A DNA stretch of 6,703 nucleotides from an uncultured Leucothrix sp. (GTDB lineage Bacteria; Pseudomonadota; Gammaproteobacteria; Thiotrichales; Thiotrichaceae). Each line of letters begins with the position of its first letter. Position 1 is the stretch's first letter. The notes under the pieces are model-generated. The model was not told where the DNA came from and ran no database searches. It saw only the letters and a list, made by a program, of their open reading frames with translations. Below are positions 1 to 6,366 of this stretch, one piece after another. The translations under genes were made by a program, and so were the position numbers. Location: the NCBI GenBank assembly GCA_938004025.1, contig CALKXC010000151.1, positions 1 to 6,703 of the forward strand, in the 5' to 3' direction.

Positions 1-272
1 TAATCAATATCGGCTCCAACCAAATACTGAAAGCTCATTGGATCAATTAGCAAGGTTACACCACTATTTTCAACAGAAGTGTCACCATCATTGATAGTTT
101 CATCAAATGTGAAGCCGTATTGAAAACCAGAGCAACCGCCACCCGAAACGAAAACTCTCAGCTTTAGCGCTTCATTATTTTCTTCTTCGATTAACGTCTT
201 TACTTTAGCGGCCGCCGCATCAGTGAAATTTAGCGGAGACATCTCTTCTGCCGTCATTGTCTGTACTGTCAT
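1..272 (-). CDS. erpA: ErpA, A-type iron-sulfur cluster carrier/insertion protein (3' end missing)
   Basis: The minus-strand reading frame opens at an ATG (272-270) and stays open to the window edge, giving 90 codons of a protein usually about 115 residues long. ErpA accepts or carries Fe-S clusters in the cytoplasm and delivers them to apo-enzymes, notably IspG/IspH of isoprenoid synthesis. Visible hallmarks are the N-terminal [13 protein letters not shown] helix (residues 16-28), the [14 protein letters not shown] signature (44-57) with the first cluster-ligand cysteine C47, and [14 protein letters not shown] near the break. These match E. coli ErpA more closely than IscA or SufA. The C-terminal CxC cysteine pair would lie outside the window, so intactness cannot be judged. 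The start is supported by an AGGAGT Shine-Dalgarno (279-284), 6 bases upstream of the codon. It lies 80 bases downstream of the bactofilin gene on the same strand, with an inverted repeat in between. Confidence 0.95.
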   Translation of the reverse strand, partial: MTVQTMTAEEMSPLNFTDAAAAKVKTLIEEENNEALKLRVFVSGGGCSGFQYGFTFDETINDGDTSVENSGVTLLIDPMSFQYLVGADID

Positions 273-291
273 GCTATTACTCCTAATTCAA

Positions 292-317
292 TCGATAGTT
301 TCTAACAAAGCTATCGA
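292..317 (-). repeat. Inverted repeat / hairpin in the bactofilin-erpA spacer
   Basis: TCGATAG (292-298) is a perfect inverted match of CTATCGA (311-317). The stem can extend inward by a G-U wobble and two A-U pairs, leaving a loop of about 6 bases. In the minus-strand transcript it would fold just upstream of the erpA Shine-Dalgarno (279-284). No run of T follows it on the minus strand, so it does not look like a standard terminator. It could be an mRNA processing or stability element or an operator. I compared it by eye with the IscR type 1 and type 2 site consensus and saw no convincing match. Confidence 0.6.
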
Positions 318-352
318 CCTACTTTACTCCACTCTTTCCAAAGAACAGATAA

Positions 353-808
353 TTAAACTGAAAACTTAGCTTGAGCAGCAGACGGGTTTATATCTGCGTT
401 CTCAGCTGAGGTTTTTATAGGGTCAGATAGTTCATGATGAACTAATTTACCATTAACGCCTGCACCAACTGCCATTTCTAAGAGGTTATAGTGTAAATCA
501 CCGTTTATACGGGATTTTTCGTATAACTCTACTTTGTGAGAGGCCAATACATTTCCATCGATACGACCATTCACCATAACATTTGACGCTTTAACACTAC
601 CTTTAATGTGTCCTGCATCACTTAATATCAAGGTACTTGTCTCATCATCTGAGATTAAGTCCCCTTCAATAGTGCACTCAACATGCAAAATTCCTGAGAA
701 ATGCACATCCCCAGCAATTTTTAAACGTCTATTCAACATTGCATCGACCTTAGGTCGACTTTGCTGTGTATTTACAACTACTGGCTTTTTATTTTTCTTT
801 TTAAACAT
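353..808 (-). CDS. Bactofilin family cytoskeletal protein
   Basis: Bactofilins polymerise without nucleotide into filaments that scaffold cell-wall enzymes or polar proteins at the inner face of the membrane. From the ATG at 808 the product is 151 residues, a usual length for the family. It has a short basic N-terminus (MFKKKNKK), a core of about residues 27-125 with regularly spaced glycine/hydrophobic turns (for example IEGD, IKGSVKA, VNGRIDGNV, INGDLHY, VNGKLVH) expected of a right-handed beta-helix, and a polar, probably disordered tail. The frame could also open at a TTG two codons earlier (814). The ATG is preferred because GGGGA (815-819) lies 6 bases before it but touches the TTG, and because bactofilin membrane-anchoring tails commonly begin with Met-Phe and lysines. 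It lies between argC and erpA on the same strand. No peptidase (such as an M23 LytM-type protein) is adjacent, so its partner cannot be read from context. Confidence 0.9.
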   Translation of the reverse strand: MFKKKNKKPVVVNTQQSRPKVDAMLNRRLKIAGDVHFSGILHVECTIEGDLISDDETSTLILSDAGHIKGSVKASNVMVNGRIDGNVLASHKVELYEKSRINGDLHYNLLEMAVGAGVNGKLVHHELSDPIKTSAENADINPSAAQAKFSV

Positions 809-814
809 ATTCAA

Positions 815-819
815 TCCCC
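815..819 (-). promoter_or_regulatory. Ribosome binding site that decides the bactofilin start
   Basis: On the minus strand GGGGA sits 6 bases before the ATG at 808, a good spacing. The alternative TTG at 814 directly abuts it, which leaves no room for initiation. Confidence 0.6.
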
Positions 820-837
820 ATCTTCAAACTTTGCCCT

Positions 838-853
838 AGTTGGTTTGCCAACT
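838..853 (-). repeat. Short perfect hairpin upstream of the bactofilin gene
   Basis: AGTTGG (838-843) and CCAACT (848-853) form a perfect 6-base-pair stem with a 4-base loop, 18 bases upstream of the bactofilin ribosome binding site. There is no T-tract after it in the minus direction, so it is not an obvious terminator for argC. It may be a leader hairpin or an operator. The rest of the argC-bactofilin spacer (854-925) is AT-rich and contains a TATAAT-like hexamer (875-880, minus strand), but no convincing -35 element. Confidence 0.4.
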
Positions 854-925
854 TATTCGATCATTATGCCACTAATTATAATACACCGAACCTAGAATGC
901 GGTAACGCTCATTATAATTAATAAT

Positions 926-1954
926 TTATGGCAACATCGCAGGGTGTCTTAAGGCTTTCGTTTCGTCAAAACCAAGCATTAGATTCATGTTTTGAACCGC
1001 CTGGCCTGCGGCGCCTTTTACTAAATTATCAATGACTGATAACACTACGATTCTTGTGCCATTTGCCGGACGGTGAACCGCAATGCGGCACATGTTACTT
1101 CCTTTCACCGAGCGAGTCTCAGGCTGAGAACCTGCTGGTAACACATCAACAAAGTACTCATCGCTGTAACGCTTTTCAAATAACGCTTGAAGCTCAAGAG
1201 CCCCATCGTCACGAGTATAAAGTGTCGCATGAATGCCTCTAATAATGGGTAATAAATGCGGACTAAATGTCAAATCAACCGAAGTTCCAGCAACCTCTTG
1301 AAGCATCTGCACAATTTCAGGCTGATGACGATGACCACCGGTTGCATAGGCTTTAAAACTTTCACCCGCTTCACTCAGGATATTACCAAGCTTGCCTTGA
1401 CGCCCTGCACCACTGATACCAGACTTTGTATCGGCAATTATGTTATCAAGATCAACCTTTCCAGTTTCAATCAGGGGCAATAAACCTAACGTTACTGCTG
1501 TTGGGTAGCATCCTGGGTTAGCAACCAGTTGAGCTTTCTTAACCTGTTCACGATTCATTTCTGGCAAACCATAAACAGCCGTCTCTAACAGCTCAGGGCA
1601 TGCATGTGTCATGCCATACCATTCGCTCCAGACATCGACATCCTTGATACGAAAATCTGCCGCAAGATCGATAACTTTTATCCCAGCTTCTAGCAACTTG
1701 GGGGTATGTTCCATTGCAATCCCGTTTGGGGTAGCAAAGAACACTAAATCACAGTCACCAATAGCCTCATCAGACGGGTCACTAAACAAGCAATCACAAT
1801 GGCCGCGAAGATTGGGAAACATTGCATCAACGCGAGTACCTGCATGGCTTCTTGAACTCACGAAACTGACTTCAACACCATCATGCATGGCTAATAATCT
1901 GAGTAATTCTACGCCGGTATATCCCGTCGCTCCTACGATGCCGATCTTTTTCAT
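926..1954 (-). CDS. argC: N-acetyl-gamma-glutamyl-phosphate reductase
   Basis: ArgC catalyses the third step of arginine biosynthesis in the cytoplasm: NADPH-dependent reduction of N-acetylglutamyl-5-phosphate to the semialdehyde. From the ATG at 1954 the protein is 342 residues, normal for the family. The N-terminus carries the Rossmann NADP-binding motif [17 protein letters not shown] (5-21). The catalytic cysteine is C149 in [10 protein letters not shown], followed by the family motifs KSGISGAGR (177-185) and GGHRHQPEI (206-214), the last containing the expected active-site histidine. A TTG four codons upstream (1966) is in frame, but family alignment begins at [11 protein letters not shown], so the ATG is preferred; neither start has a strong Shine-Dalgarno. 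The gene is divergent from hemJ across a spacer of about 107 bases and is followed on the same strand by the bactofilin gene. No clear ArgR operator (ARG box) is visible upstream, so arginine repression is not shown. Confidence 0.97.
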   Translation of the reverse strand: MKKIGIVGATGYTGVELLRLLAMHDGVEVSFVSSRSHAGTRVDAMFPNLRGHCDCLFSDPSDEAIGDCDLVFFATPNGIAMEHTPKLLEAGIKVIDLAADFRIKDVDVWSEWYGMTHACPELLETAVYGLPEMNREQVKKAQLVANPGCYPTAVTLGLLPLIETGKVDLDNIIADTKSGISGAGRQGKLGNILSEAGESFKAYATGGHRHQPEIVQMLQEVAGTSVDLTFSPHLLPIIRGIHATLYTRDDGALELQALFEKRYSDEYFVDVLPAGSQPETRSVKGSNMCRIAVHRPANGTRIVVLSVIDNLVKGAAGQAVQNMNLMLGFDETKALRHPAMLP

Positions 1955-1982
1955 AATAATTCGCAACTGTTTATTGTTGGGT

Positions 1983-2010
1983 CGTATAATAGCTAGGATT
2001 AATGCGTCAA
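1983..2010 (-). promoter_or_regulatory. Predicted sigma70 promoter of argC
   Basis: On the minus strand TTGACG (2005-2010; 5 of 6 bases of the -35 consensus) is followed after 16 bases by TATACG (1983-1988; first four bases match the -10 consensus). Transcription would begin near 1976, about 20 bases before the argC ATG. The same spacer must also hold the hemJ promoter in the other direction, for which I see no good -35/-10 pair. Confidence 0.5.
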
Positions 2011-2061
2011 TCTACGCTAGTTACACAAACTCTTTGTTAAATCCAATTTAAAGGTAAAGAC

Positions 2062-2490
2062 ATGTATTTATGGATGAAAGCTTTCCATGTCATATTTATG
2101 GTCACGTGGTTTGCGGGCTTATTCTATCTACCAAGACTATTTATCTATCATGCAATGGATGAAAACAAAGCTAGTTTTGACTTATTTGGCGTAATGGAAA
2201 AAAGATTGTTTGGGATTATGACAATTGGCGCCTTACTGACCGTGGTATTTGGTGTTGCACTTGTAGCAATGAACTGGTCATACCTTATTTCAAGCACTTG
2301 GTTTGCGGTGAAGGTATTTTTTATTTTGGCTTTATTCGGATATCACTTCTGGTGTTATAAAATTATGATCCTGTTTCGTGAAGGGCGGAATCAAAAGAGT
2401 CATGTATGGTATCGATGGTTTAACGAAGCGCCGGCAATTGCCTTAATCGCCATTGTTGTCATGGTAGTTGTCAGACCTTTTCAGGCCTGA
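2062..2490 (+). CDS. hemJ: HemJ, protoporphyrinogen IX oxidase (membrane, UPF0093/CopD-like)
   Basis: HemJ oxidises protoporphyrinogen IX to protoporphyrin IX, the penultimate step of haem b synthesis, in the inner membrane. The 142-residue product has the family's usual length and four hydrophobic segments at about residues 5-23, 51-70, 80-103 and 123-138. Diagnostic patterns are KAFHVIFMVTWFAGLFYLPRLFIYH (6-30, with H9 and H30), WFAVKVFFILALFGYH (80-95, with K84 and H95) and the C-terminal NEAPA...RPF block (121-140). Conserved histidines are proposed haem ligands in this family. The start is supported by AAGG (2051-2054), 7 bases upstream of the ATG. The gene is divergent from argC and converges on rppH with 9 bases between the stop codons. 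No other haem gene is nearby. Confidence 0.95.
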   Translation: MYLWMKAFHVIFMVTWFAGLFYLPRLFIYHAMDENKASFDLFGVMEKRLFGIMTIGALLTVVFGVALVAMNWSYLISSTWFAVKVFFILALFGYHFWCYKIMILFREGRNQKSHVWYRWFNEAPAIALIAIVVMVVVRPFQA

Positions 2491-2499
2491 CAATACCAA

Positions 2500-2982
2500 T
2501 CAAACGTTCGTGTTTCCCAGTAAAGGACCAAGCTCATCCAGAGCTTTTTCATATACTGACCGTTTAAAGTACACTACCTCTCTAATAGGTCGATGGTGAT
2601 GAACCCAGCGCCACCCGTCAAACTCAGGAGCTTCTGTTGCCCTGAGATTGACACAGGAGTCGTCAGAGGTCAGCCGCAGTAAAAACCACACTTGCTTTTG
2701 ACCAATACAAACCGGTATGGAACGTCGACGAATCAGATGCTTAGGCAAACGGTATTTCAACCAGTCTGCCGTCGAACCTATCACTTCAACGTGCTCTTCA
2801 GTCAGACCAATCTCTTCATGAAGTTCTCGGTACATCGCTTCCAAAGGGCTTTCCCCTTCATTGATGCCACCTTGAGGAAACTGCCAGGAACGTTGCCCTA
2901 TTCGTTTCCCCCAAAACACTTTACCGTCACTGTTGGAGAGGATAATGCCTACGTTTGGTCTAAAACCATTCTCGTCAATCAA
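2500..2982 (-). CDS. rppH: RppH, RNA pyrophosphohydrolase (Nudix), TTG start
   Basis: RppH removes pyrophosphate from the 5' triphosphate end of mRNAs in the cytoplasm and so exposes them to RNase E decay. The Nudix box Gx5Ex7REUxEExGU spans residues 38-60 (G38, E44, R52, E53, E56, E57, G59). The family sequences GFRPNVGII near the N-terminus, [23 protein letters not shown] and [10 protein letters not shown] are all present. An ATG lies four codons upstream (2994), but the TTG at 2982 is preferred: it has a GGAG 6 bases upstream, the ATG has none, and starting there puts the catalytic glutamates at 53, 56 and 57 exactly as in E. coli RppH. The 160-residue product lacks the long C-terminal extension of the enterobacterial protein (176 residues) and resembles the Pseudomonas length. 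ptsP, a frequent downstream neighbour in Pseudomonas, is absent; hemJ converges here instead. Confidence 0.95.
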   Translation of the reverse strand: MIDENGFRPNVGIILSNSDGKVFWGKRIGQRSWQFPQGGINEGESPLEAMYRELHEEIGLTEEHVEVIGSTADWLKYRLPKHLIRRRSIPVCIGQKQVWFLLRLTSDDSCVNLRATEAPEFDGWRWVHHHRPIREVVYFKRSVYEKALDELGPLLGNTNV

Positions 2983-2986
2983 GGCA

Positions 2987-2992
2987 CTCTCC
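2987..2992 (-). promoter_or_regulatory. Ribosome binding site that decides the rppH start
   Basis: The minus strand reads GGAGAG here; its GGAG core (2989-2992) ends 6 bases before the TTG at 2982. The competing ATG (2992-2994) overlaps this Shine-Dalgarno, and only a weak purine stretch lies upstream of it. Confidence 0.65.
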
Positions 2993-3047
2993 ATTGTCTA
3001 TCTTTATGGGTCGATTTTTTCATAACTATCATGAATCAGCAAATGTT

Positions 3048-3071
3048 AGCCGCTATAATGTGGCTTTTTTT
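3048..3071 (+). promoter_or_regulatory. TATAAT -10 element inside a terminator-like hairpin, upstream of the HAD gene
   Basis: AGCCGC (3048-3053) and GTGGCT (3060-3065) can form a 6-pair stem (one G-U) whose six-base loop is exactly TATAAT (3054-3059). Six T residues follow (3066-3071). Read as DNA, the loop is a perfect -10 hexamer for the HAD phosphatase gene, although no good -35 lies 16-18 bases before it and there is no extended -10 TG. Read as RNA, it looks like a small intrinsic terminator on the plus strand, but no plus-strand gene lies upstream that would need one. The promoter reading is therefore more likely, with the hairpin perhaps accidental. Confidence 0.45.
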
Positions 3072-3136
3072 GCACTATTCTTTGGTACAAACGACATTCG
3101 GTACCCATTTCCATCATTTAGAATGAGATAACATCC

Positions 3137-3796
3137 ATGACATTAGCCCTTTTTGACCTAGACAATACCTTACTGAGTGATGATAGTGATTATAGATGGG
3201 GTCAGTATTTAGTTGAAAAAAAACTGATTGATAGCGAAGAGCACACTAAAAAGAATAAAGCCTTTTATCAACAATACTCTGAAGGTGTGCTCGATATTCA
3301 CGAGTTTTGTGCTTTTAGCTTTGAATTTTTAGCCAGCAAAAGTATGGAAGAACTAGCTGTTTTACATAAAGATTTCATGGAAACTCAAATCCTAGCGTCC
3401 ATGTCAAACAAGTCGAAAGCTCTAATCGCCCAACACAAAGCGATGGGACATACCTTAATGGTCATCACAGCGACCAATAGCTTTGTCACTCGCCCGATAG
3501 TGACGGCTTTCGGAATTGACAACCTCATTGCAACGGAACCTAAAATTGAAAATGGTCGCTATACTAGGGAAATTGATGGAGTGCCGTCCTTTAAAGAAGG
3601 GAAAGTCACTCGATTACACGCATGGTTAGAAAAAAATAATGAAACGCTAGAGGACAGTTACTTTTACAGCGACTCTCACAATGATCTACCCCTTCTAGAA
3701 ATAGTAACAACCCCAATCGCTGTTGACCCTGACCCCAAATTGCGTGCAGTGGCAGAAGATAAAGGATGGGATATTATTTCACTAATTGACGACTAG
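3137..3796 (+). CDS. HAD-IB (phosphoserine phosphatase-like) hydrolase
   Basis: This is a soluble 219-residue phosphatase of the HAD superfamily, subfamily IB, related to SerB. Motif I is LFDLDNTLL with nucleophile D7 and general acid/base D9. Motif II is VITATN with T111. The motif III lysine is probably K156 (FKEGKVTRL), and the Mg-binding acidic motif is YSDSHNDLPLL with D179 and D183. The helical cap inserted between motifs I and II is typical of subfamily IB. Proteins of this group are often labelled histidinol-phosphatase or CicA-like, but the sequence alone does not fix the substrate. Divergence from rppH is a neighbourhood I recall from Pseudomonas, so the pairing may be conserved. 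The Shine-Dalgarno is weak (TGAGAT near 3124-3129). No terminator is evident after the stop codon. Confidence 0.9.
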   Translation: MTLALFDLDNTLLSDDSDYRWGQYLVEKKLIDSEEHTKKNKAFYQQYSEGVLDIHEFCAFSFEFLASKSMEELAVLHKDFMETQILASMSNKSKALIAQHKAMGHTLMVITATNSFVTRPIVTAFGIDNLIATEPKIENGRYTREIDGVPSFKEGKVTRLHAWLEKNNETLEDSYFYSDSHNDLPLLEIVTTPIAVDPDPKLRAVAEDKGWDIISLIDD

Positions 3797-3815
3797 CTAA
3801 AATTGAGCAGTTTCT

Positions 3816-3843
3816 TTGACTTATATTAATCTGTCATTATGCT
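3816..3843 (+). promoter_or_regulatory. Predicted sigma70 promoter of the Hpt gene
   Basis: TTGACT (3816-3821; 5 of 6) and TATGCT (3838-3843; 4 of 6) are separated by 16 bases. Transcription would start near 3850, giving a leader of about 85 bases that begins almost directly with the hairpin at 3855-3885. This suggests the Hpt gene is transcribed independently of the HAD gene. Confidence 0.5.
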
Positions 3844-3854
3844 TTGTTAAACTA

Positions 3855-3885
3855 AGCTGTTAGGTTCAATCAAGCCTAACAAGCT
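3855..3885 (+). repeat. Leader hairpin upstream of the Hpt gene
   Basis: GTTAGG (3859-3864) pairs perfectly with CCTAAC (3875-3880). The outer AGCT (3855-3858) pairs with AGCT (3882-3885) around one bulged A, so the element has 10 or more base pairs and a loop of up to 10 bases. No T-tract follows in either direction, so it is not a canonical terminator for the HAD gene. Its position at the likely 5' end of the Hpt mRNA fits a stabilising or regulatory leader structure. It could equally be an operator just downstream of the promoter. Confidence 0.6.
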
Positions 3886-3935
3886 GCTAAAATAACCATA
3901 AGCTAACAGGAAGGAACTCACACGGAGTATCGGAT

Positions 3936-4262
3936 ATGGATGAATTAATTGATATTGCCACTTACGATGGTATGAAAGATCTTCTTGAAGATGAGTTTCC
4001 TGCCTTTCTAGAGATGTTCTTTTCGGAGAACCAAGAGGCGCTTGACAAAATTAAGGTCGGTCTAGAAAGTAATGATGCAGACTCGATTCGAGCAGCTGCG
4101 CATAATTTAAAATCAAGCAGCGGTTACATTGGTGCTACCAAACTTTCTGAGTTAGCTCGTGATATGGAAACTGAAGCAAGCACTGGCAGCATTGATAAAG
4201 TCGGCGATATGTTTACTGAGTCACAAAGTATTTTTGATACTCTGAAAACTACCCTTTCATAG
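3936..4262 (+). CDS. Stand-alone Hpt (histidine phosphotransfer) domain protein
   Basis: Single-domain Hpt proteins relay phosphate between the receiver domain of a hybrid sensor kinase and a separate response regulator in the cytoplasm. The 108-residue product is almost only the four-helix-bundle Hpt domain. The phosphorylatable histidine is H56 in AAAHNLKSSSGYIGA (53-67), with the lysine and glycine of the HNLKSSSGYIGA signature intact. The N-terminus is acidic, with hydrophobic helices (LLEDEFPAFLEMFF), as in the family. No kinase, receiver or GGDEF protein lies in the window, so its partners are unknown. HptB of Pseudomonas is an analogue in architecture, but I cannot assign orthology. 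The start has GGAG (3924-3927) 8 bases upstream. The gene has its own likely promoter and hairpin leader, and a strong terminator downstream. Confidence 0.92.
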   Translation: MDELIDIATYDGMKDLLEDEFPAFLEMFFSENQEALDKIKVGLESNDADSIRAAAHNLKSSSGYIGATKLSELARDMETEASTGSIDKVGDMFTESQSIFDTLKTTLS

Positions 4263-4265
4263 AGC

Positions 4266-4318
4266 TGGTTATAACTTCTCCAAGCGATCAGTGCAGACCG
4301 CTACTGACTAGATAACCA
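4266..4318 (+). repeat. Nested inverted repeats in the 3' untranslated region of the Hpt gene
   Basis: TGGTTAT (4266-4272) is a perfect inverted match of ATAACCA (4312-4318). Inside it, TCAGT (4288-4292) pairs with ACTGA (4303-4307); AGCG (4283-4286) and CGCT (4299-4302) offer a competing inner stem. Together with the terminator at 4335-4372 this forms a structured tail of about 110 bases after the Hpt stop codon. Whether it is more than a 3' UTR cannot be told from sequence. Confidence 0.4.
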
Positions 4319-4334
4319 CCAAAAAAAGACATTA

Positions 4335-4372
4335 AAAAAGCCGCTTCCGGAGCATTCCAGAAGCGGCTTTTT
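4335..4372. terminator. Strong bidirectional rho-independent terminator (Hpt gene / htpG)
   Basis: GCCGCTTC (4340-4347) and GAAGCGGC (4360-4367) form a perfect 8-pair GC-rich stem, with a further GGA/TCC pairing inside the loop. It is flanked by an A-tract on the left (4334-4339) and a T-tract on the right (4368-4372), so it works in both directions. It lies between two convergent genes and would end both transcripts. Confidence 0.93.
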
Positions 4373-4388
4373 AATCACTGAAGCGTAA

Positions 4389-6302
4389 CTACAGCTTTAG
4401 TATCAACGTATTCAACTTGTGAACAAATCCAGCAGGATCTTCAAGCTGTCCGCCTTCTGCTAACAAAGCCTGGTCAAACAGAATGCTCGCCCAGTCTTTG
4501 AACTGTTCATCATCTGTCTCACCTTCCATCTTAGCCAACAACGGATGCGTTGGATTGATCTCAAGTACTGGCTTGCTCGATGGCATATCGTGACCCGCCT
4601 GCTTCATCAACTGCTGCATATAAAGTGCCATGTCATGCTCACTCAATACAATGCAAGAAGGTGATGTCGTCAAACGATGTGAAATACGGACATCTTCAAC
4701 CTTATCTGACAAAGCCTCTTTCAACTGCTTAAGCAGCGACTGAGCTTCCTCTTCAACTTTCTTCTGCTCTTCTTTATCTTCTTCTGAATCCATCTTACCT
4801 AGATCCAGCTCGCCTTTAGCAACTGACTGAAGTGGCTTACCATCAAACTCAGTTAGACCATTGATCATCCACTCATCAACGCGATCAGAAAGCAGTAACA
4901 CCTCGATTCCTTTAGCACGGAATACCTCAAGGTGCGGGCTATTCTTAGCTGCCATAAAGCTGTCAGCCGTCACGTAATAAATCTTTTCCTGACCTTCCTG
5001 CATGCGTGCAACATAATCTTCTAAATTCACGTCTTGCTTTTCAGCATCAGTATGTGTGGAAGAGAAGCGCAGCAACTTAGCAATTTGCTCTTTGTTTCCA
5101 CTGTCTTCATGCGGGCCTTCTTTCAGAACCTTGCCGAACTCATCCCAGAAAGACTGGTATTTTTCAGCATCATTCTTAGCCATAGAGCCTAACAGACCCA
5201 ACACCTTCTTCACCGACGCCTTCTTCATGCTGTCGATTGTCTTGTTAGACTGCAAAATCTCACGAGAAACGTTTAGCGGTAAGTCATTAGAATCAATCAC
5301 ACCACGGACGAAACGCATGTAGTTAGGCATTAGATTCTTAGTGTCATCCATGATGAACACGCGCTGCACGTATAGCTTAATGCCGTTACGCTGCTCAGGC
5401 TCCCACAAATCCATCTGTGCCTTAGCTGGAACGTAAAGCAGTGACTTGTACTCAAGGTTTCCTTCAACATGGTTATGCGACCACGCCAAAGCATCCTGCC
5501 AGTCGTGAGCAATATGCTTGTAGAACTCTTGATACTCTTCGTCTTTGATATCAGACTTAGGTAGTGTCCAAAGCGCATTCGCCTTGTTAACCACTTCCCA
5601 CTCAGGGTCCTTAGGTTCGCTTTCTTTTACCTTACCTTCTTCATCGTACTCAGGCATTTCCTGCTTATACATCTTAACGGGCAAAGGAATATGGTCGGAG
5701 TAAGTAGAAATGATGTTGCGCAAACGGTAGCTGTTAGCGAACTCTTTTTCTTCTTCTTTAAGATGAACAACAATCTCAGTACCACGAGATGGCTTATCAG
5801 CCGCTTCTAAGGTGAAACCATTTTGCCCATCAGACTCCCAAGTCACCGACTCAGTTTCACCGGCTGCACGAGTGGTTAAAGTGACTTTATCAGCAACGAT
5901 AAAGGCAGAATAGAAACCCACACCGAACTGACCGATAAGGTTGGAATCTTTTGCAGCGTCACCAGAGAGCTTAGATAAAAACTCTTTAGTGCCTGACTTA
6001 GCAATCGTACCGATATTCTCGATCACTTGCTCACGCGTCATACCAATACCGTTATCGCGGATTGTTACCGTATTCGCTTCTTCGTCGAACTCAACTTCTA
6101 CACGAAGCTCGCCGTCGCCTTCGTAAAGTGCATCGTTAGAAATCGCGTTAAAACGCAACTTGTCACAGGCATCCGCACCGTTGGAAATCAACTCGCGGAG
6201 GAAAATTTCTTTATTGGAATACAGAGAGTGAATCATCAGCTGCAGAAGTTGATTAACCTCTGTCTGAAACTGCATAGACTCTTTAGCTTGTGCTTGTGCC
6301 AT
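4389..6302 (-). CDS. htpG: HtpG, bacterial Hsp90 molecular chaperone
   Basis: HtpG is the cytosolic ATP-dependent Hsp90 homodimer that remodels late-folding client proteins, often with DnaK. The 637-residue product is full length (E. coli 624). The N-terminal GHKL ATPase domain shows [17 protein letters not shown] with catalytic E37 and Mg-coordinating N41, the nucleotide-binding [11 protein letters not shown] with D83, the lid GTIAKSGT (98-105) and [11 protein letters not shown] (124-134). The middle domain carries [22 protein letters not shown] with R347 of the catalytic loop. A charged segment rich in E, D and K (about 215-235) links the N and middle domains. The C-terminal dimerisation domain ends without the eukaryotic MEEVD. 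The N-terminus is a few residues longer than in E. coli. The start has AGGA (6311-6314) 8 bases upstream. Regulation is by a heat-shock promoter directly upstream, and a bidirectional terminator lies 17 bases past the stop codon. Confidence 0.98.
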   Translation of the reverse strand: MAQAQAKESMQFQTEVNQLLQLMIHSLYSNKEIFLRELISNGADACDKLRFNAISNDALYEGDGELRVEVEFDEEANTVTIRDNGIGMTREQVIENIGTIAKSGTKEFLSKLSGDAAKDSNLIGQFGVGFYSAFIVADKVTLTTRAAGETESVTWESDGQNGFTLEAADKPSRGTEIVVHLKEEEKEFANSYRLRNIISTYSDHIPLPVKMYKQEMPEYDEEGKVKESEPKDPEWEVVNKANALWTLPKSDIKDEEYQEFYKHIAHDWQDALAWSHNHVEGNLEYKSLLYVPAKAQMDLWEPEQRNGIKLYVQRVFIMDDTKNLMPNYMRFVRGVIDSNDLPLNVSREILQSNKTIDSMKKASVKKVLGLLGSMAKNDAEKYQSFWDEFGKVLKEGPHEDSGNKEQIAKLLRFSSTHTDAEKQDVNLEDYVARMQEGQEKIYYVTADSFMAAKNSPHLEVFRAKGIEVLLLSDRVDEWMINGLTEFDGKPLQSVAKGELDLGKMDSEEDKEEQKKVEEEAQSLLKQLKEALSDKVEDVRISHRLTTSPSCIVLSEHDMALYMQQLMKQAGHDMPSSKPVLEINPTHPLLAKMEGETDDEQFKDWASILFDQALLAEGGQLEDPAGFVHKLNTLILKL

Positions 6303-6339
6303 TTAGGTTTTCCTGATTTGTTAAACTGTGTGTTGGGAA

Positions 6340-6366
6340 TTTTGGGGCTCCACGCACGAATTCAAG
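6340..6366 (-). promoter_or_regulatory. Sigma32 (RpoH) heat-shock promoter of htpG
   Basis: The minus strand reads CTTGAA (6361-6366), 13 bases of spacer, then CCCCAAAA (6340-6347). This closely fits the sigma32 consensus CTTGAA / CCCCAT with 11-16 bases between. Transcription would start near 6332, leaving a leader of about 30 bases before the htpG ATG. Confidence 0.85.

Noticed and set aside
1611..2051. Open plus-strand frame of 146 codons opposite the argC N-terminus and running into the spacer
   Set aside because: It is antisense to conserved argC codons, its composition is not protein-like, and it ends just before hemJ without any family resemblance.
1955..2061. ArgR operator in the argC-hemJ spacer
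   Set aside because: No pair of TNTGAATWWWWATTCANA-like half sites can be read in the spacer.
2470..2491. Imperfect hairpin at the end of hemJ (GTCAG ... CTGAC) as a terminator
   Set aside because: The stem has a mismatch and no T-tract on either strand, so it does not meet the criteria for an intrinsic terminator.
2692..3126. Open plus-strand frame of 144 codons opposite rppH
   Set aside because: It lies almost entirely antisense to the clearly conserved Nudix gene, its translation has no recognisable domain, and it has no plausible ribosome binding site.
5330..5578. Second minus-strand frame inside htpG
   Set aside because: It is a shifted frame within the conserved Hsp90 middle domain, and htpG shows no frameshift there.
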